This document shows positions 1 through 8,931 of a stretch of DNA of 14,641 bases, in pieces. Source of the stretch: Bacteroidales bacterium. Its GTDB lineage: Bacteria > Bacteroidota > Bacteroidia > Bacteroidales > WCHB1-69. Positions within the stretch are counted from its first letter, which is position 1. Each line of letters starts with the position of its first letter. The position numbers were made by a program, and so were the translations under genes. The notes under the pieces were generated by a model, which was not told the DNA's origin, did no database searches, and saw nothing but the letters and a program-made list of their open reading frames with translations. The stretch is taken from positions 1-14,641 of the forward strand of contig JAFZUH010000122.1 in the NCBI GenBank assembly GCA_017618435.1, read 5' to 3'.

Positions 1-1185
1 CGTACATCGGGAGATACCATAATTGATGATGTGGCTATTGTCAATAAATCGGAGTCTATTCTTAATAATTATACAGCCATGCCTTGGTCGCATTTTGCTA
101 CCAATCAAAAGGGGTTTTTGAAAAGTGGTTTCAGTTTGAAATTGACGAATTTGTATAATGTTGTCAAAAACACAACTTACGATCAGCGGGTAACAGATGG
201 TAAAGGCAATGTAATAGGTTCGTTGTCAGGAGGTTCTTACAATATTTCTCCGTTTTATATAAGTGGTTATCAAGATTATGCCCCACATGCAAAACCTGCA
301 TTGGCAAATATAACGTTTCCGACAGCAAGTAATGATAGTTCGGAAATATTTGTTTATCATATATTTAAGGAAGCGGGAATGGGGGACAACAATCCTAAAA
401 ATGACACATCGGTATATAAGCAATGTTTTTTCAATTATTTTGCCTATGATGACGGTGTTCCGGAAAGCGGTTATGTTGTAACCTCATCGGTTTATCCGTA
501 TGAAACATCTTTGGCTGTCCGTTTTTCTATGGCTCATCAAGATACATTAAGAGCGGTGAGAATGTATGTGAATCGGGCTTTGCAAGATGCCAACAAAATG
601 AATTTTACACTCACTGTTTGGAATGATAACAATGGGCAACCTGGTTCTGTTATTTATTCTGAACCCGTACAACAATCTTATAGTCCGGAAATTTATGGTT
701 TGCAACAATTCTATTTGCAAAATCCTGTGGCAGTTGCAGGAACAGTTTATATTGGTTATCAATTGACAGGAAGAAATTTTCTGAATATCGGTTTTGACCA
801 AAACAACAATGCCTCTTCACAAGTGTTTTGGCGGACAAATGCCGACTGGAACAACAGTTTTATTGTAGGCAGTCCGATTATTCGTGCTGTTGTTGGTGCC
901 GATTTTGATTATACGGGGATAAAATCAACTGAAGTAACCCCAAAGATGCCGTCATCAATAAGGGTTTTTCCCAATCCTGCCAAGCATACCATTTCAATTG
1001 TGGGAGATATGCTGATGGAAGACGATTGTCAAGTGGAGATTTTTTCCACCAGCGGGCAATGTGTACTGAAAGGCAAAACAACACAAAATATTGATGTCAG
1101 TGCGTTGATACAAGGTTTCTATTTGTTGAAAATAACGGACAGTCAAGGACATTGTGCATGGACAAAATTTGTGATTTCCAGATAG
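1..1185 (+). CDS. Type IX secreted protein with C-terminal sorting domain (5' truncated)
   Basis: The reading frame is open from the first base, so the true start lies upstream; the GTG at 31 is internal. About 394 codons are visible. Codons around 145-300 look like a beta-sandwich module, with FNYFAYDDG, a DTLRAVRMYVN stretch and FTLTVWNDNNGQPG, a pattern I recognise from large secreted Bacteroidota proteins. The last ~79 codons (about 946-1182) are a typical type A sorting domain: the IRVFPNPA opening, a middle strand with VEIFSTSGQCVLKG, a DVSALIQGFYLLKI segment and the closing KFVI. This domain targets proteins to the type IX secretion system, which normally removes it during export to the surface or medium. 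The function of the passenger cannot be told from this fragment. Its stop codon directly abuts the next gene's ATG, suggesting co-transcription. Confidence 0.88.
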   Translation, partial: RTSGDTIIDDVAIVNKSESILNNYTAMPWSHFATNQKGFLKSGFSLKLTNLYNVVKNTTYDQRVTDGKGNVIGSLSGGSYNISPFYISGYQDYAPHAKPALANITFPTASNDSSEIFVYHIFKEAGMGDNNPKNDTSVYKQCFFNYFAYDDGVPESGYVVTSSVYPYETSLAVRFSMAHQDTLRAVRMYVNRALQDANKMNFTLTVWNDNNGQPGSVIYSEPVQQSYSPEIYGLQQFYLQNPVAVAGTVYIGYQLTGRNFLNIGFDQNNNASSQVFWRTNADWNNSFIVGSPIIRAVVGADFDYTGIKSTEVTPKMPSSIRVFPNPAKHTISIVGDMLMEDDCQVEIFSTSGQCVLKGKTTQNIDVSALIQGFYLLKITDSQGHCAWTKFVISR

Positions 1186-1992
1186 ATGGATAAATACCGA
1201 TTGGATATATTTTTGGTTAGGCAGCATTTTTTCCCTTCTCGGGAAAAAGCCGTTGATGCCATCAAAAATGGTCAAGTGTTGCTTGATGGTAAAACTCAAA
1301 CAAAACCTTCTTGTTTGGTAAATGAATCTAATGTAATCCAACTTGGGGAAGAAATTTTGCCATACGTAAGCAAGGGTGGATTGAAATTAGAAAAGGCTGT
1401 CAAAAAGTTTCATTTGGATTTTGAAGACAAAACAGTTTTGGATGTCGGTTGTTCAACGGGAGGTTTTGCCGATTGTGCTTTGAAACATGGGGCAAAATTT
1501 GTTTGCGGAATAGATGTTGGCAGCGGGCAATTGGACGAAAGACTGAAAGATAATCCGAAGTTAAAATACATAGAAAATCTGAATATTAAAGATTTAACCG
1601 CCCAACATATAAATAATCAGACATTTGATTTTGTTGTGGCGGATTTGTCGTTTATATCTTTATCTCAAATATTTGTTCCGATACAAGTGGCTTTGCATAA
1701 GCAGTCCCAATTGGTTTTGTTAATAAAGCCACAATTTGAATTGAATGCAAGTTCTTTGGACAAGAACGGTATCGTAAAAAATCCCAAACATCACAAAATT
1801 GTTTTGGAAAAAATTGTTGCCAATGCTCAACAATATCGTTTGTTTTTACAGCATATAGATTTTGCTCCGTTGATGACCTATAAGAAAAATATAGAATATA
1901 TTTCTTGTTTTTCTTTTGTGCCTCAACCTACGTTGCCTGATTTTAACAATTTGATAAATAGTGCTTTTAAAGAAAAACAATTATTAAAATGA
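1186..1992 (+). CDS. tlyA: TlyA family rRNA (cytidine-2'-O)-methyltransferase
   Basis: A 268-residue protein of normal TlyA length. Residues 3-60 form an S4 RNA-binding domain (RLDIFLVRQ, SREKAVDAIKNGQVLLDG). VSKGGLKLEKA at 61-71 links it to an FtsJ-like SAM-dependent methyltransferase domain. The SAM-binding motif LDVGCSTGGF is at 85-94, ADLSFISL at 152-159, and LLIKPQFE, carrying the conserved lysine K181, at 178-185. The later GIVKNPKHH segment is also typical. TlyA enzymes 2'-O-methylate cytidines in rRNA; some homologues were named hemolysins, but the S4-FtsJ architecture supports RNA modification. The ATG follows the preceding TAG with no spacer, and the end overlaps the next gene by ATGA, so translation is probably coupled on both sides. 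Which rRNA positions are methylated in this organism cannot be read from the sequence. Confidence 0.93.
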   Translation: MDKYRLDIFLVRQHFFPSREKAVDAIKNGQVLLDGKTQTKPSCLVNESNVIQLGEEILPYVSKGGLKLEKAVKKFHLDFEDKTVLDVGCSTGGFADCALKHGAKFVCGIDVGSGQLDERLKDNPKLKYIENLNIKDLTAQHINNQTFDFVVADLSFISLSQIFVPIQVALHKQSQLVLLIKPQFELNASSLDKNGIVKNPKHHKIVLEKIVANAQQYRLFLQHIDFAPLMTYKKNIEYISCFSFVPQPTLPDFNNLINSAFKEKQLLK

Positions 1993-2870
1993 AATTACAA
2001 TTTGATATTCGGAAACCTTCACTTCAATTGGCAGTTTTTCTCATGCTGATAGGCTGTTGTTTTGTTTTGTTGTCGGCTATAAGTGCTGGCTTGTTGTTGT
2101 TTTTGGAAAAAGATACGGCGATGTTTAACAGAATTGTTTCTGCCGTTTCCCAAATTGTTGTCTTTTTGTTGCCTTGTCTTGTTCTTGCTTGGTGGATACA
2201 AAAAACAGGGAGAATAAATTATTTGCGGACAAAAACCTCTCCCCATTGGCAGGATTTGATTTTAGTTTTACTCATTGTGTCGGCAAGTATTCCTTTTATG
2301 GAGGCTATTATAGAATGGAACGGAGCGATGACTTTGCCTGCAAAAATGGGGGCTTTGGAACAAATTATGAAAGAAATGGAAGCAGAAGCTACACAAAAAA
2401 CAGAACAAATGCTGTTTGTCGATAACTTTGGCATACTGATGGTCAATGTTTTAGTTATAGGACTTTTGCCTGCCATTTGTGAAGAAGTTTTATTTAGGGG
2501 CTTTGTATTAAATTGGATGTCAGATGTTTTTAAAAACAAACATATTGCAGTATGGGTTTCTGCATTTTTGTTTAGTTTTATTCATTTTCAATTTTATGGT
2601 TTTGTACCCCGAATGCTTTTAGGTGTTTTGTTTGCTTATTTGGTTGTTTATTCAGGGTCGTTGTGGACAAGTGTTTTTGCTCATTTTTTGAACAATACTA
2701 TAATTATTATTGTCGCTTATGCCTACTTTAATGGCTATATACAAACCAATTACGAAGATTTTGGCAATTTTGGTGGAGCATGGTATGCAATCGGTATTTC
2801 TATAATACTAACTGCTATATTTTTAGGTGTTTTTTTCAAAAAACATATTCATAAATATTCCAAGGATTAA
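1989..2870 (+). CDS. CPBP family intramembrane metalloprotease (Abi/Rce1-like)
   Basis: A 293-residue polytopic membrane protein. Hydrophobic segments lie at about 15-39, 48-70, 88-105, 147-163, 186-202, 206-222, 226-248 and 265-283. It carries the CPBP/Rce1 signatures: EEVLFR (E165, E166, R170), F195-x3-H199 in FSFIHF, and H232-x3-N236 in HFLNNT. These residues form the catalytic site of this glutamate-type intramembrane protease family. Bacterial members have been linked to processing of peptides or membrane proteins and to self-immunity, but the substrate here is unknown. The gene overlaps tlyA by ATGA, so it is likely the last gene of that transcript. No bacteriocin-like peptide gene was seen nearby, so a bacteriocin-immunity role has no support from context. 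Confidence 0.92.
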   Translation: MKLQFDIRKPSLQLAVFLMLIGCCFVLLSAISAGLLLFLEKDTAMFNRIVSAVSQIVVFLLPCLVLAWWIQKTGRINYLRTKTSPHWQDLILVLLIVSASIPFMEAIIEWNGAMTLPAKMGALEQIMKEMEAEATQKTEQMLFVDNFGILMVNVLVIGLLPAICEEVLFRGFVLNWMSDVFKNKHIAVWVSAFLFSFIHFQFYGFVPRMLLGVLFAYLVVYSGSLWTSVFAHFLNNTIIIIVAYAYFNGYIQTNYEDFGNFGGAWYAIGISIILTAIFLGVFFKKHIHKYSKD

Positions 2871-2964
2871 ACAATTGACTTGTAATATTTTTTGCAATAC
2901 TAACCAAATTAAATCCAAACTTAAGAAAAGTATCTTTTCCCGATACCCTTATTGATATTTTTTA

Positions 2965-2972
2965 TAACTTTG
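2965..2972 (+). promoter_or_regulatory. Bacteroidota -7 element (TAnnTTTG)
   Basis: TAACTTTG matches the Bacteroidota -7 consensus TAnnTTTG and ends 21 bases before the ATG at 2994. No convincing TTTG -33 element sits 19-20 bases upstream, so this rests on the -7 match and its position in a 123-base gap. No terminator hairpin was found between the CPBP gene and this site. Confidence 0.45.
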
Positions 2973-2993
2973 TTTATTTGAAAGATATACGTT

Positions 2994-3968
2994 ATGTCTA
3001 AAGCCGTTTATAAATTTAATATACCCTTTAAAGATTGGTTAGAAACGCATTCCCAATTTGATGAGATAGTATTGTCTGGAGAAATGCCTCTTGATGAGTT
3101 TGCAAATATGAAACTTCTTTGTAAACAATACGGAAAAATAGTGGATATCGCAGATTTTCATATTCGAGTAGAAAAAAGCACAATGGATCTGTATAAAGAT
3201 TGGAATTGGAATGAATATAGGGTAATTATAGCAGAAACAGAAGAAAGTACTATATCTCAGGGTAAACGATTCCCCTTAATAACGGCATTATTTTTAAATA
3301 AGGAATTTTCACATCGTTTTTTGATAGAAAAAGAGTTTGTCTATTCAGATGACAAGACAATGATTGCTTATATTCAAAACAGAAAAACAGATATTTTTAT
3401 TTCTGAAGGGATAAAAATAATCGGTAGATTTGCATGTAGCGATCAAGATATGATAAAACGTCTTACATTGCCAGATTCCGTAGAAATTATAGGGGAATCA
3501 GCCTTTAACGATTGTGATAATTTAAAAGATGTCGTCCTGCCCAAACGTATGAAAATTATAGAAGAATCTGCTTTTGAAGGATGTGATATAGATGTTGTAA
3601 ATTTTCCTGAAGGCATAGAAGTTGCCTCTGCATTTTGTTTTAATTATAATTTTTTGGAACAAATTAATCTTCCGATTGGTTTACAAGTAATTGAAGATGG
3701 TGCTTTTAGATTTTCTTGTGCAGAAGAAATAATTATTCCAGAGGGTGTTGAAAGAATAGAAGATGAAAATTTTATGGGAACAGAAAAAATAATTTTTCCT
3801 TCAACGTTACGTGAAATTTCTAGAACTTTTTTCTATGAAGAAATTCTTCCAGAAACTGCCATCAAGCCACAAGTTTTTGTTAATCCTCAAAATCCCATAT
3901 TTTATTCGAAAAATGGAAAAATGTACAAATATGGACAAGAAGAAGAGTATTTAGTAATTAGATACTAA
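2994..3968 (+). CDS. BspA-type leucine-rich repeat protein, no signal peptide
   Basis: A 324-residue protein with two parts. Residues 1-130 are not recognisably repetitive; they contain a Trp-rich patch (YKDWNWNEY) and have no known assignment. Residues about 135-285 hold roughly six degenerate BspA/Treponema-type leucine-rich repeats of ~22 residues, such as LPDSVEIIGESAFNDC, LPKRMKIIEESAFEGC and LPIGLQVIEDGAFRF. The C-terminus, with NPIFYSKNGKMYKY, resembles the end of other BspA-like proteins. Such repeats mediate protein binding; surface members act in adhesion. This one lacks a signal peptide, a lipobox and a sorting domain, so it is probably cytoplasmic and the adhesin label should not be carried over. 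The gene stands alone, with its own -7 element and gaps of 123 and 105 bases on either side. Its partner is unknown. Confidence 0.88.
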   Translation: MSKAVYKFNIPFKDWLETHSQFDEIVLSGEMPLDEFANMKLLCKQYGKIVDIADFHIRVEKSTMDLYKDWNWNEYRVIIAETEESTISQGKRFPLITALFLNKEFSHRFLIEKEFVYSDDKTMIAYIQNRKTDIFISEGIKIIGRFACSDQDMIKRLTLPDSVEIIGESAFNDCDNLKDVVLPKRMKIIEESAFEGCDIDVVNFPEGIEVASAFCFNYNFLEQINLPIGLQVIEDGAFRFSCAEEIIIPEGVERIEDENFMGTEKIIFPSTLREISRTFFYEEILPETAIKPQVFVNPQNPIFYSKNGKMYKYGQEEEYLVIRY

Positions 3969-4031
3969 TATATTGTAATCTATAGGTATTAAAAAAATAC
4001 AAAAAATAAACATATTTTCAAATATTTGTTG

Positions 4032-4039
4032 TAATTTCG
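4032..4039 (+). promoter_or_regulatory. Possible weak -7 element upstream of kdsD
   Basis: TAATTTCG differs by one base from TAnnTTTG and lies 34 bases before the kdsD ATG, in an AT-rich 105-base gap. No -33 element is visible at the right spacing. In a region this AT-rich, one-mismatch matches arise easily by chance. Confidence 0.25.
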
Positions 4040-4073
4040 CATTTATATCAAAGATATTCTGTTAAAAGAGAAA

Positions 4074-5051
4074 ATGAAAACTGAAAAATCAAGAAAAGAA
4101 ATACAAGATACTGCTATTCATTGTATTAAAGATGAATCAGAAGCCATTGAAAATCTGGTGAATTATATCAATGAAGATTTTGTTTCCGCCTGCGAAGCCA
4201 TTTATCACAATCATGACGGTCGGGTTATTGTTTGTGGCATAGGCAAAAGTGCCAACATTGCACAAAAAATAGTGGCTACCTTAAATTCAACGGGTACACC
4301 TGCCATGTTTATGCATGCCGCAGACGCTATTCATGGAGATTTGGGCATGGTACAGAAAAAAGACATTGTAATATGCTTGTCCAAAAGCGGCAATACACCG
4401 GAAATAAAGGTTTTGTTGCCGATGATAAAAACCCGTGGCAACAAAGTTATTGCTATTGTAGGAAATACGGATTCTTTTTTGGCAAAGCAAGCAGATTTTG
4501 TGTTAAATTGTACGGTAAGTCATGAGGCTTGTCCGAATAATTTGGCTCCAACGGCAAGTTCTACTGCCCAATTGGTTATAGGCGATGCCTTGGCGGTAAG
4601 TCTCATTTACATGCGGGGCTTTTCTCCTTTGGATTTTGCCAAAGTACACCCCGGTGGGGCTTTGGGAAAACAATTGTATCTTACAGTTGAGACTATTTAT
4701 AAGGACAATGAAAAACCAAGCGTTCCGACAGGTGCAAATCTTACACAGATTATTTACGAAATTTCTTCCAAACGCTTAGGGGTTACGGCTGTTGTGGAAA
4801 ATGATGATATTGTGGGGATTATCACTGACGGAGATTTGCGGCGAATGTTGGAAAAAAATACAGATTATGCACATATTACCGCCAAAGACATTATGTCGGT
4901 CAATCCTAAAAAAATAGACAGTAAACAACTTGCAATCAAGGCTTTGGAAATGATGAGAAGTCATAATATCACCAGTGTTTTAGTTACAGAAAACGGCAAA
5001 TATGCCGGTGTGATACATTTGCACGACCTTTTGAAGGAAGGAATTATTTAA
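4074..5051 (+). CDS. kdsD: D-arabinose-5-phosphate isomerase (KdsD/KpsF/GutQ family)
   Basis: A 325-residue protein of full family length. It interconverts D-ribulose 5-phosphate and D-arabinose 5-phosphate, the first step toward Kdo, the inner-core sugar of lipopolysaccharide. The SIS sugar-isomerase domain spans about 30-185, with GIGKS at 55-59, HAADAIHGDLGM at 81-92 and SKSGNTPE at 103-110. The residues corresponding to the E. coli KdsD active site (K59, E111, E152, H193) appear one position earlier as K58, E110, E151 and H192, the last in HPGGALGK. Two CBS domains follow, at about 205-262 (ending GIITDGDLRRML) and 270-325 (IMSVNP, GVIHLHDLL). It is the first gene of a co-directional run and lies 34 bases before the next gene. 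No other Kdo gene is in the window. Confidence 0.95.
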   Translation: MKTEKSRKEIQDTAIHCIKDESEAIENLVNYINEDFVSACEAIYHNHDGRVIVCGIGKSANIAQKIVATLNSTGTPAMFMHAADAIHGDLGMVQKKDIVICLSKSGNTPEIKVLLPMIKTRGNKVIAIVGNTDSFLAKQADFVLNCTVSHEACPNNLAPTASSTAQLVIGDALAVSLIYMRGFSPLDFAKVHPGGALGKQLYLTVETIYKDNEKPSVPTGANLTQIIYEISSKRLGVTAVVENDDIVGIITDGDLRRMLEKNTDYAHITAKDIMSVNPKKIDSKQLAIKALEMMRSHNITSVLVTENGKYAGVIHLHDLLKEGII

Positions 5052-5085
5052 AATAATTGATTTATAGAACAAAAATAGAAGAACA

Positions 5086-6570
5086 ATGAATAAAAAAAAT
5101 ATACTCATCATAGGTTTGATATTTTGTCTTTTGTTGCCGTTGGCCTATGGACAAAAAAAACATAAGGCAGCACGTCCTGCCTTTGAAATAAAATTTGTTT
5201 TGGACGGCTTAGATGAAGATACCATGTTGTATGTGGCTAATTATTATGCAGATAAAACATATATGCAAGATTCTTTGTATTTGTCTAAAAAAGAACCTCA
5301 TACCTTTGTCTATTCTGGTGATACGTTGCCGCCAAGAGGTGTTTATGTGTTGGCCAATCAAAACAAAGTAAAATACCTTGAATTTATTATTGACACATCG
5401 TACTTTTTTACCGTACGTACGCAAAATATAGATTCCAAGAGTCCTGATTTTGTTAATTGTATTGTTTTTGAAAATTCGCCGGATAATGTGGAAATGAACG
5501 GTTTTTTCAAGAAAATTTCTCATTATCAAAGGCAAATATTTAATTTAAACAAAGATATTGCTGCTTTGGAAAGTGAGAAAAAACCGGATAAAAAATTGAT
5601 ACAACAAACCAAAAAAGAGTTGGAAGCTTGGCAAGACAGCAATTATCAATATTGTGAATATTTTGTTGCACAACATGGCACAACAAGTCTTTTCGGTCGC
5701 ACGCAACGATTGGCACAAGATGTTGAAGTGCCGGAGGAAATACGTAACATTAAGGATAAAAGCGAGCAAGAGATTGCTTCGTACAACTATTATTTGAATC
5801 ATTATTGGGACAATTGTGATTTTTCTGAAGGGGCTCTTATTTATACGCCTGTTTTTCACCCGAGACTGGTAAAATATTTTGATAAAGTGGTGCCTCCTGT
5901 GGTTGATTCCATTATCAAATATGCAGATATTTTGGTGGAAAAATCCAAAGCAAGTCCGGAATTGTTTAAATATATCGTTTGGTACATCACAAGCAAATAC
6001 GAACGCAGTCAATACGTAGGGCATGATGCTGTTTTTGTCCACATGGTATTGAATTATTACGCAAAGGGTCTTTGTCCTTGGACTGACGAAGCCGTTTTGG
6101 AACGTATGATAGAGCGTGCCGAACAATTGGACGGAGTCTTGTTGGGCAAAGTTGCTCCCGAATTGTATATGTTTGATACCAATGAAAGATTTATTTCAAG
6201 TCACAGTTTTAACAAGAAATATACCATTATGTGGTTTTGGGACGTAACCTGCGGGCATTGCAAAACAGTAACTCCAATTCTTGTCGATTTTTATAATAGA
6301 GCGAAAGATTCTTTGGATTTTGAAGTCTATGCCGTTTGTATTACATCTGACACTGCTAGTTGGAAAAGAGCCATTGTTTCCAGACAGTTGCCTTTTGTCA
6401 ATGTAGGGGGCAACAGAGCAAACTTGGATTACAGAAAAGTTTATGGAGTTACGACAACGCCATATATATACGTCCTTGACAGAGAGAAAAAAATTATCTG
6501 CAAGAAAATCGGTGTAGAACAATTGGAATCTTTTTTGAAAAATCACGAAGCAGGCAAAAGAATTTATTGA
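5086..6570 (+). CDS. Periplasmic thioredoxin-fold (TlpA/ResA-like) protein with long N-terminal region
   Basis: A 494-residue exported protein. The signal peptide is at about 1-22, with hydrophobic ILIIGLIFCLLLPLA and likely cleavage near AYG-Q. No lipobox is present, so it is probably soluble in the periplasm. Residues ~32-130 resemble the DUF4369-type beta domain often found ahead of Bacteroidota thioredoxins. Residues ~142-190 are Lys/Glu/Gln-rich and likely a coiled coil. Residues ~200-350 are helical and resemble the DUF5106 region. The C-terminal thioredoxin fold (~355-490) has the CGHC active site (C389, C392) in FWDVTCGHCKTVTP and the cis-proline P459 in TTTPY. CGHC is the motif of protein disulfide isomerases, so a thiol-disulfide exchange role is likely. 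The domain names come from memory of the families, not a search. It lies 55 bases before a TonB-dependent receptor, which may be a substrate or partner. Confidence 0.9.
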   Translation: MNKKNILIIGLIFCLLLPLAYGQKKHKAARPAFEIKFVLDGLDEDTMLYVANYYADKTYMQDSLYLSKKEPHTFVYSGDTLPPRGVYVLANQNKVKYLEFIIDTSYFFTVRTQNIDSKSPDFVNCIVFENSPDNVEMNGFFKKISHYQRQIFNLNKDIAALESEKKPDKKLIQQTKKELEAWQDSNYQYCEYFVAQHGTTSLFGRTQRLAQDVEVPEEIRNIKDKSEQEIASYNYYLNHYWDNCDFSEGALIYTPVFHPRLVKYFDKVVPPVVDSIIKYADILVEKSKASPELFKYIVWYITSKYERSQYVGHDAVFVHMVLNYYAKGLCPWTDEAVLERMIERAEQLDGVLLGKVAPELYMFDTNERFISSHSFNKKYTIMWFWDVTCGHCKTVTPILVDFYNRAKDSLDFEVYAVCITSDTASWKRAIVSRQLPFVNVGGNRANLDYRKVYGVTTTPYIYVLDREKKIICKKIGVEQLESFLKNHEAGKRIY

Positions 6571-6625
6571 TTGCACAAAATACAATAGAGCCTCGGTTGG
6601 GTTAAAAAATCATAATAAAGAAAAT

Positions 6626-8920
6626 ATGATACATTGTTTCAAAACAATAAAAAGCAAATTCAACGCATTGATAATTTTTGTATTAATGCTTTTGTCGGGA
6701 AATGCTTTCGCTCAAATTGGAACAATCAAAGGTTTTGTTTATGACAAAAAGAACGGGGAATCCATACCTTTTGCATCGGTAAAAATATATAATACTCCGA
6801 AGGGAACGGTAACAAACGACAATGGCTATTTTGTTTTTTCCGGTTTGGCTCCGGGTGATTACAAACTTCGCATCACTTGTATCGGTTACGATTCGTTAGT
6901 TGTAGATATAACACTGGAAGCCAATAAGATAAATGCTGCTAAAAAATTCTATTTGCAAGAATCTTCGTTTCGCTTGGGCAGTGTAGAAGTAAGTGCCGAA
7001 AAGGTGGCCGCACAAAACGAAACGCAGGTGTCGGTAACGAGAGTTACATCAAAACAAATTTTGCGTTTGCCGTCTGTGGGCGGTATGCCTGATTTGGCAC
7101 AATATCTTCAGGTTTTGCCCGGGGTGGTTTCCACTGGCGACCAAGGTGGACAATTGTATATGCGAGGCGGAACTCCTATTCAAAACAAGGTGTTGATAGA
7201 CGGAATGACTATTTATAATCCTTTCCATTCTATTGGGTTGTTTTCGGTGTTTGATGTGGATATTATCAAAAGTGCAGATGTATACACTGCCGGTTTCAAT
7301 GCCGAATATGGAGGAAGAACTTCTTCGGTTATCAATGTGAAAACAAGAACCGGCAATAAGAAAAGAGTGGGCGGTCAGGTGGATTTGAGTACTTTTGGCG
7401 GTAAGTTTTTGTTGGAAGGTCCCATTGTAAAGTCCAAACAAAAAGACAATACGCTTACTTTCTTGCTTTCGCTCAAAGGTTCTTTGTTGTCCAAAACTTC
7501 CAAATGGTTCTATTCGTATGCGAATGCCGATGGCTTGCCTTACGATTATGTGGACGGATACGGCAAAATCGCTTTTGAAGACAATAGCGGGAACAATGTG
7601 CAGTTATTCGGTTTTAGTTTCAACGACAGAGTGCGTTATACTGATATTGCCACGTACAAATGGCGTTCTTTCGGCGGAGGTCTGTCTTTTCACCTGATGC
7701 CTAAGTCTATCAATATGTCTATGGACGGAACAATTGCATATTCGTCTTACAAAATGGGCTTGGATGAAAGTTTAACTCCGGAAAGGAACAGCCGTATTGA
7801 CGGTTTGGATTTTAAATTGCATTTTGCCTATATGTTTGGGAAAAGTCTACTTGCTTACGGCATAGAGGCAATTGGCTCATGGACAGATTACAAATTTGTC
7901 AGTGCATACGGGTGGAACATCCAACAGAAAGATTTCAATAGTGAGTTTGGCGTGTTTCTCAAATACAAATGGACTGTCAAAAGATGGATAATTGAGCCCG
8001 GATTCCGTTTGCATATTTTTGCTTCCCAGTCTGCCGTTTCTCCAGAACCCCGATTGGCTGTAAAATATAATATAACAGACGATATTCGTTTAAAATTGGC
8101 GGGGGGACTTTATGCTCAAAATTTAATGGGGGTAACTTCAGACCAAGATGTGGTGAATTTGTTTTATGGTTTTATAACCGTTCCTGAAAATGTAGCTGAA
8201 ACATTTAAAGGAAAAACGGTAAAAAACAGTTTGCAAAAGGCTCAACATATTGTCTTGGGTTTGGAATTGGACAAAATTCCATATACAACTTTAAACATTG
8301 AAGGTTATTTCAAAAACTTTTCCAGATTGACAAACATCAATCGCTATCAGGTTTTTGCTACCGACAAAGAATATATTTTTGAATCGGGTAAAGCCTATGG
8401 TGGTGATTTCTCTGCCAAATTTGAACACAAATTCTTTTATGTGAATTTTGTTTATTCCTTAAACTTTGTTACGCGTGACGATGGCGTGATTGTTTACCGC
8501 ACCCATTTTGACAGGAGACACAATATCAACGTGATGTTTTCTTATTCTTGGGGGCGTGTGAAAAATTGGTCGCTTGATTTAAGATGGAATTTTGGCACAG
8601 GATTCCCGTTTACAAAAACCAAAGGCGTTTATCCCAGCATTTTGTATATAGACGATATTACGGGTGAAATAATTACTGTCAATGAGGAACTTGGATTTGC
8701 TTTAGACTCCTTGAACAGAGGACAATTGCCGGATTATCATCGTTTGGATTTGTCGATAAAACGCAAGTTTATTCTTGCGGAAAATTGTAGTATTACGCTT
8801 GGGGCAGGTGTTTCCAATGTATATAATTACAAAAATATTTTCTATGTCAATAGGGCAACGGGCGAAAAAATCTATCAATTGCCATTGCTGTGGAATGTGA
8901 ATGTGAATGTTGCTTTTTAA
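6626..8920 (+). CDS. TonB-dependent outer-membrane receptor
   Basis: A 764-residue outer-membrane receptor. The signal peptide is 1-29 (cleavage after NAFA). Residues ~33-112 form a carboxypeptidase-regulatory-like beta-sandwich (IKGFVYDKKNGESIPFASV, NDNGYFVFSGLAPGDYKLRI). Residues ~130-240 are the plug, with LAQYLQVLPGV, LYMRGGTP, VLIDGMTIYNP and FNAEYGGRTSSVINV. The rest is a barrel of alternating aromatic strands that ends in phenylalanine, as expected for BAM-assembled proteins. Such receptors import large ligands using energy from TonB-ExbBD. No SusD-like lipoprotein or glycosidase is adjacent, so there is no support for a glycan-utilisation locus; the ligand is unknown. The barrel is shorter than in SusC proteins (about 1000 residues). 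It sits between the thioredoxin-like gene (55-base gap) and tcdA (11-base gap), with no terminator visible. Confidence 0.93.
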   Translation: MIHCFKTIKSKFNALIIFVLMLLSGNAFAQIGTIKGFVYDKKNGESIPFASVKIYNTPKGTVTNDNGYFVFSGLAPGDYKLRITCIGYDSLVVDITLEANKINAAKKFYLQESSFRLGSVEVSAEKVAAQNETQVSVTRVTSKQILRLPSVGGMPDLAQYLQVLPGVVSTGDQGGQLYMRGGTPIQNKVLIDGMTIYNPFHSIGLFSVFDVDIIKSADVYTAGFNAEYGGRTSSVINVKTRTGNKKRVGGQVDLSTFGGKFLLEGPIVKSKQKDNTLTFLLSLKGSLLSKTSKWFYSYANADGLPYDYVDGYGKIAFEDNSGNNVQLFGFSFNDRVRYTDIATYKWRSFGGGLSFHLMPKSINMSMDGTIAYSSYKMGLDESLTPERNSRIDGLDFKLHFAYMFGKSLLAYGIEAIGSWTDYKFVSAYGWNIQQKDFNSEFGVFLKYKWTVKRWIIEPGFRLHIFASQSAVSPEPRLAVKYNITDDIRLKLAGGLYAQNLMGVTSDQDVVNLFYGFITVPENVAETFKGKTVKNSLQKAQHIVLGLELDKIPYTTLNIEGYFKNFSRLTNINRYQVFATDKEYIFESGKAYGGDFSAKFEHKFFYVNFVYSLNFVTRDDGVIVYRTHFDRRHNINVMFSYSWGRVKNWSLDLRWNFGTGFPFTKTKGVYPSILYIDDITGEIITVNEELGFALDSLNRGQLPDYHRLDLSIKRKFILAENCSITLGAGVSNVYNYKNIFYVNRATGEKIYQLPLLWNVNVNVAF

Positions 8921-8931
8921 TCGTTTTTTGA

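Noticed and set aside
994..1341. Minus-strand ORF (115 codons) across the secreted-protein/tlyA junction
   Set aside because: It overlaps two well-supported genes and shows no recognisable motif, signal peptide or start context.
2174..2425. Plus-strand ORF (83 codons) in another frame of the CPBP gene
   Set aside because: It lies fully inside the protease gene, whose catalytic motifs fix the correct frame.
3987..4001. Possible terminator after the leucine-rich-repeat gene (GTATT/AATAC arms)
   Set aside because: The stem is only 5 bp of mostly A-T pairs and no T tract follows.
5545..6126. Long minus-strand ORF (193 codons) inside the thioredoxin-like gene
   Set aside because: It is antisense to a gene with a clear signal peptide and CGHC domain. 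It has no recognisable domain or promoter and reads as a shadow of the AT-rich codon pattern.
6626..8920. SusC-type receptor of a polysaccharide utilisation locus
   Set aside because: The barrel is too short for SusC, and no SusD-like lipoprotein or glycoside hydrolase is next to it.
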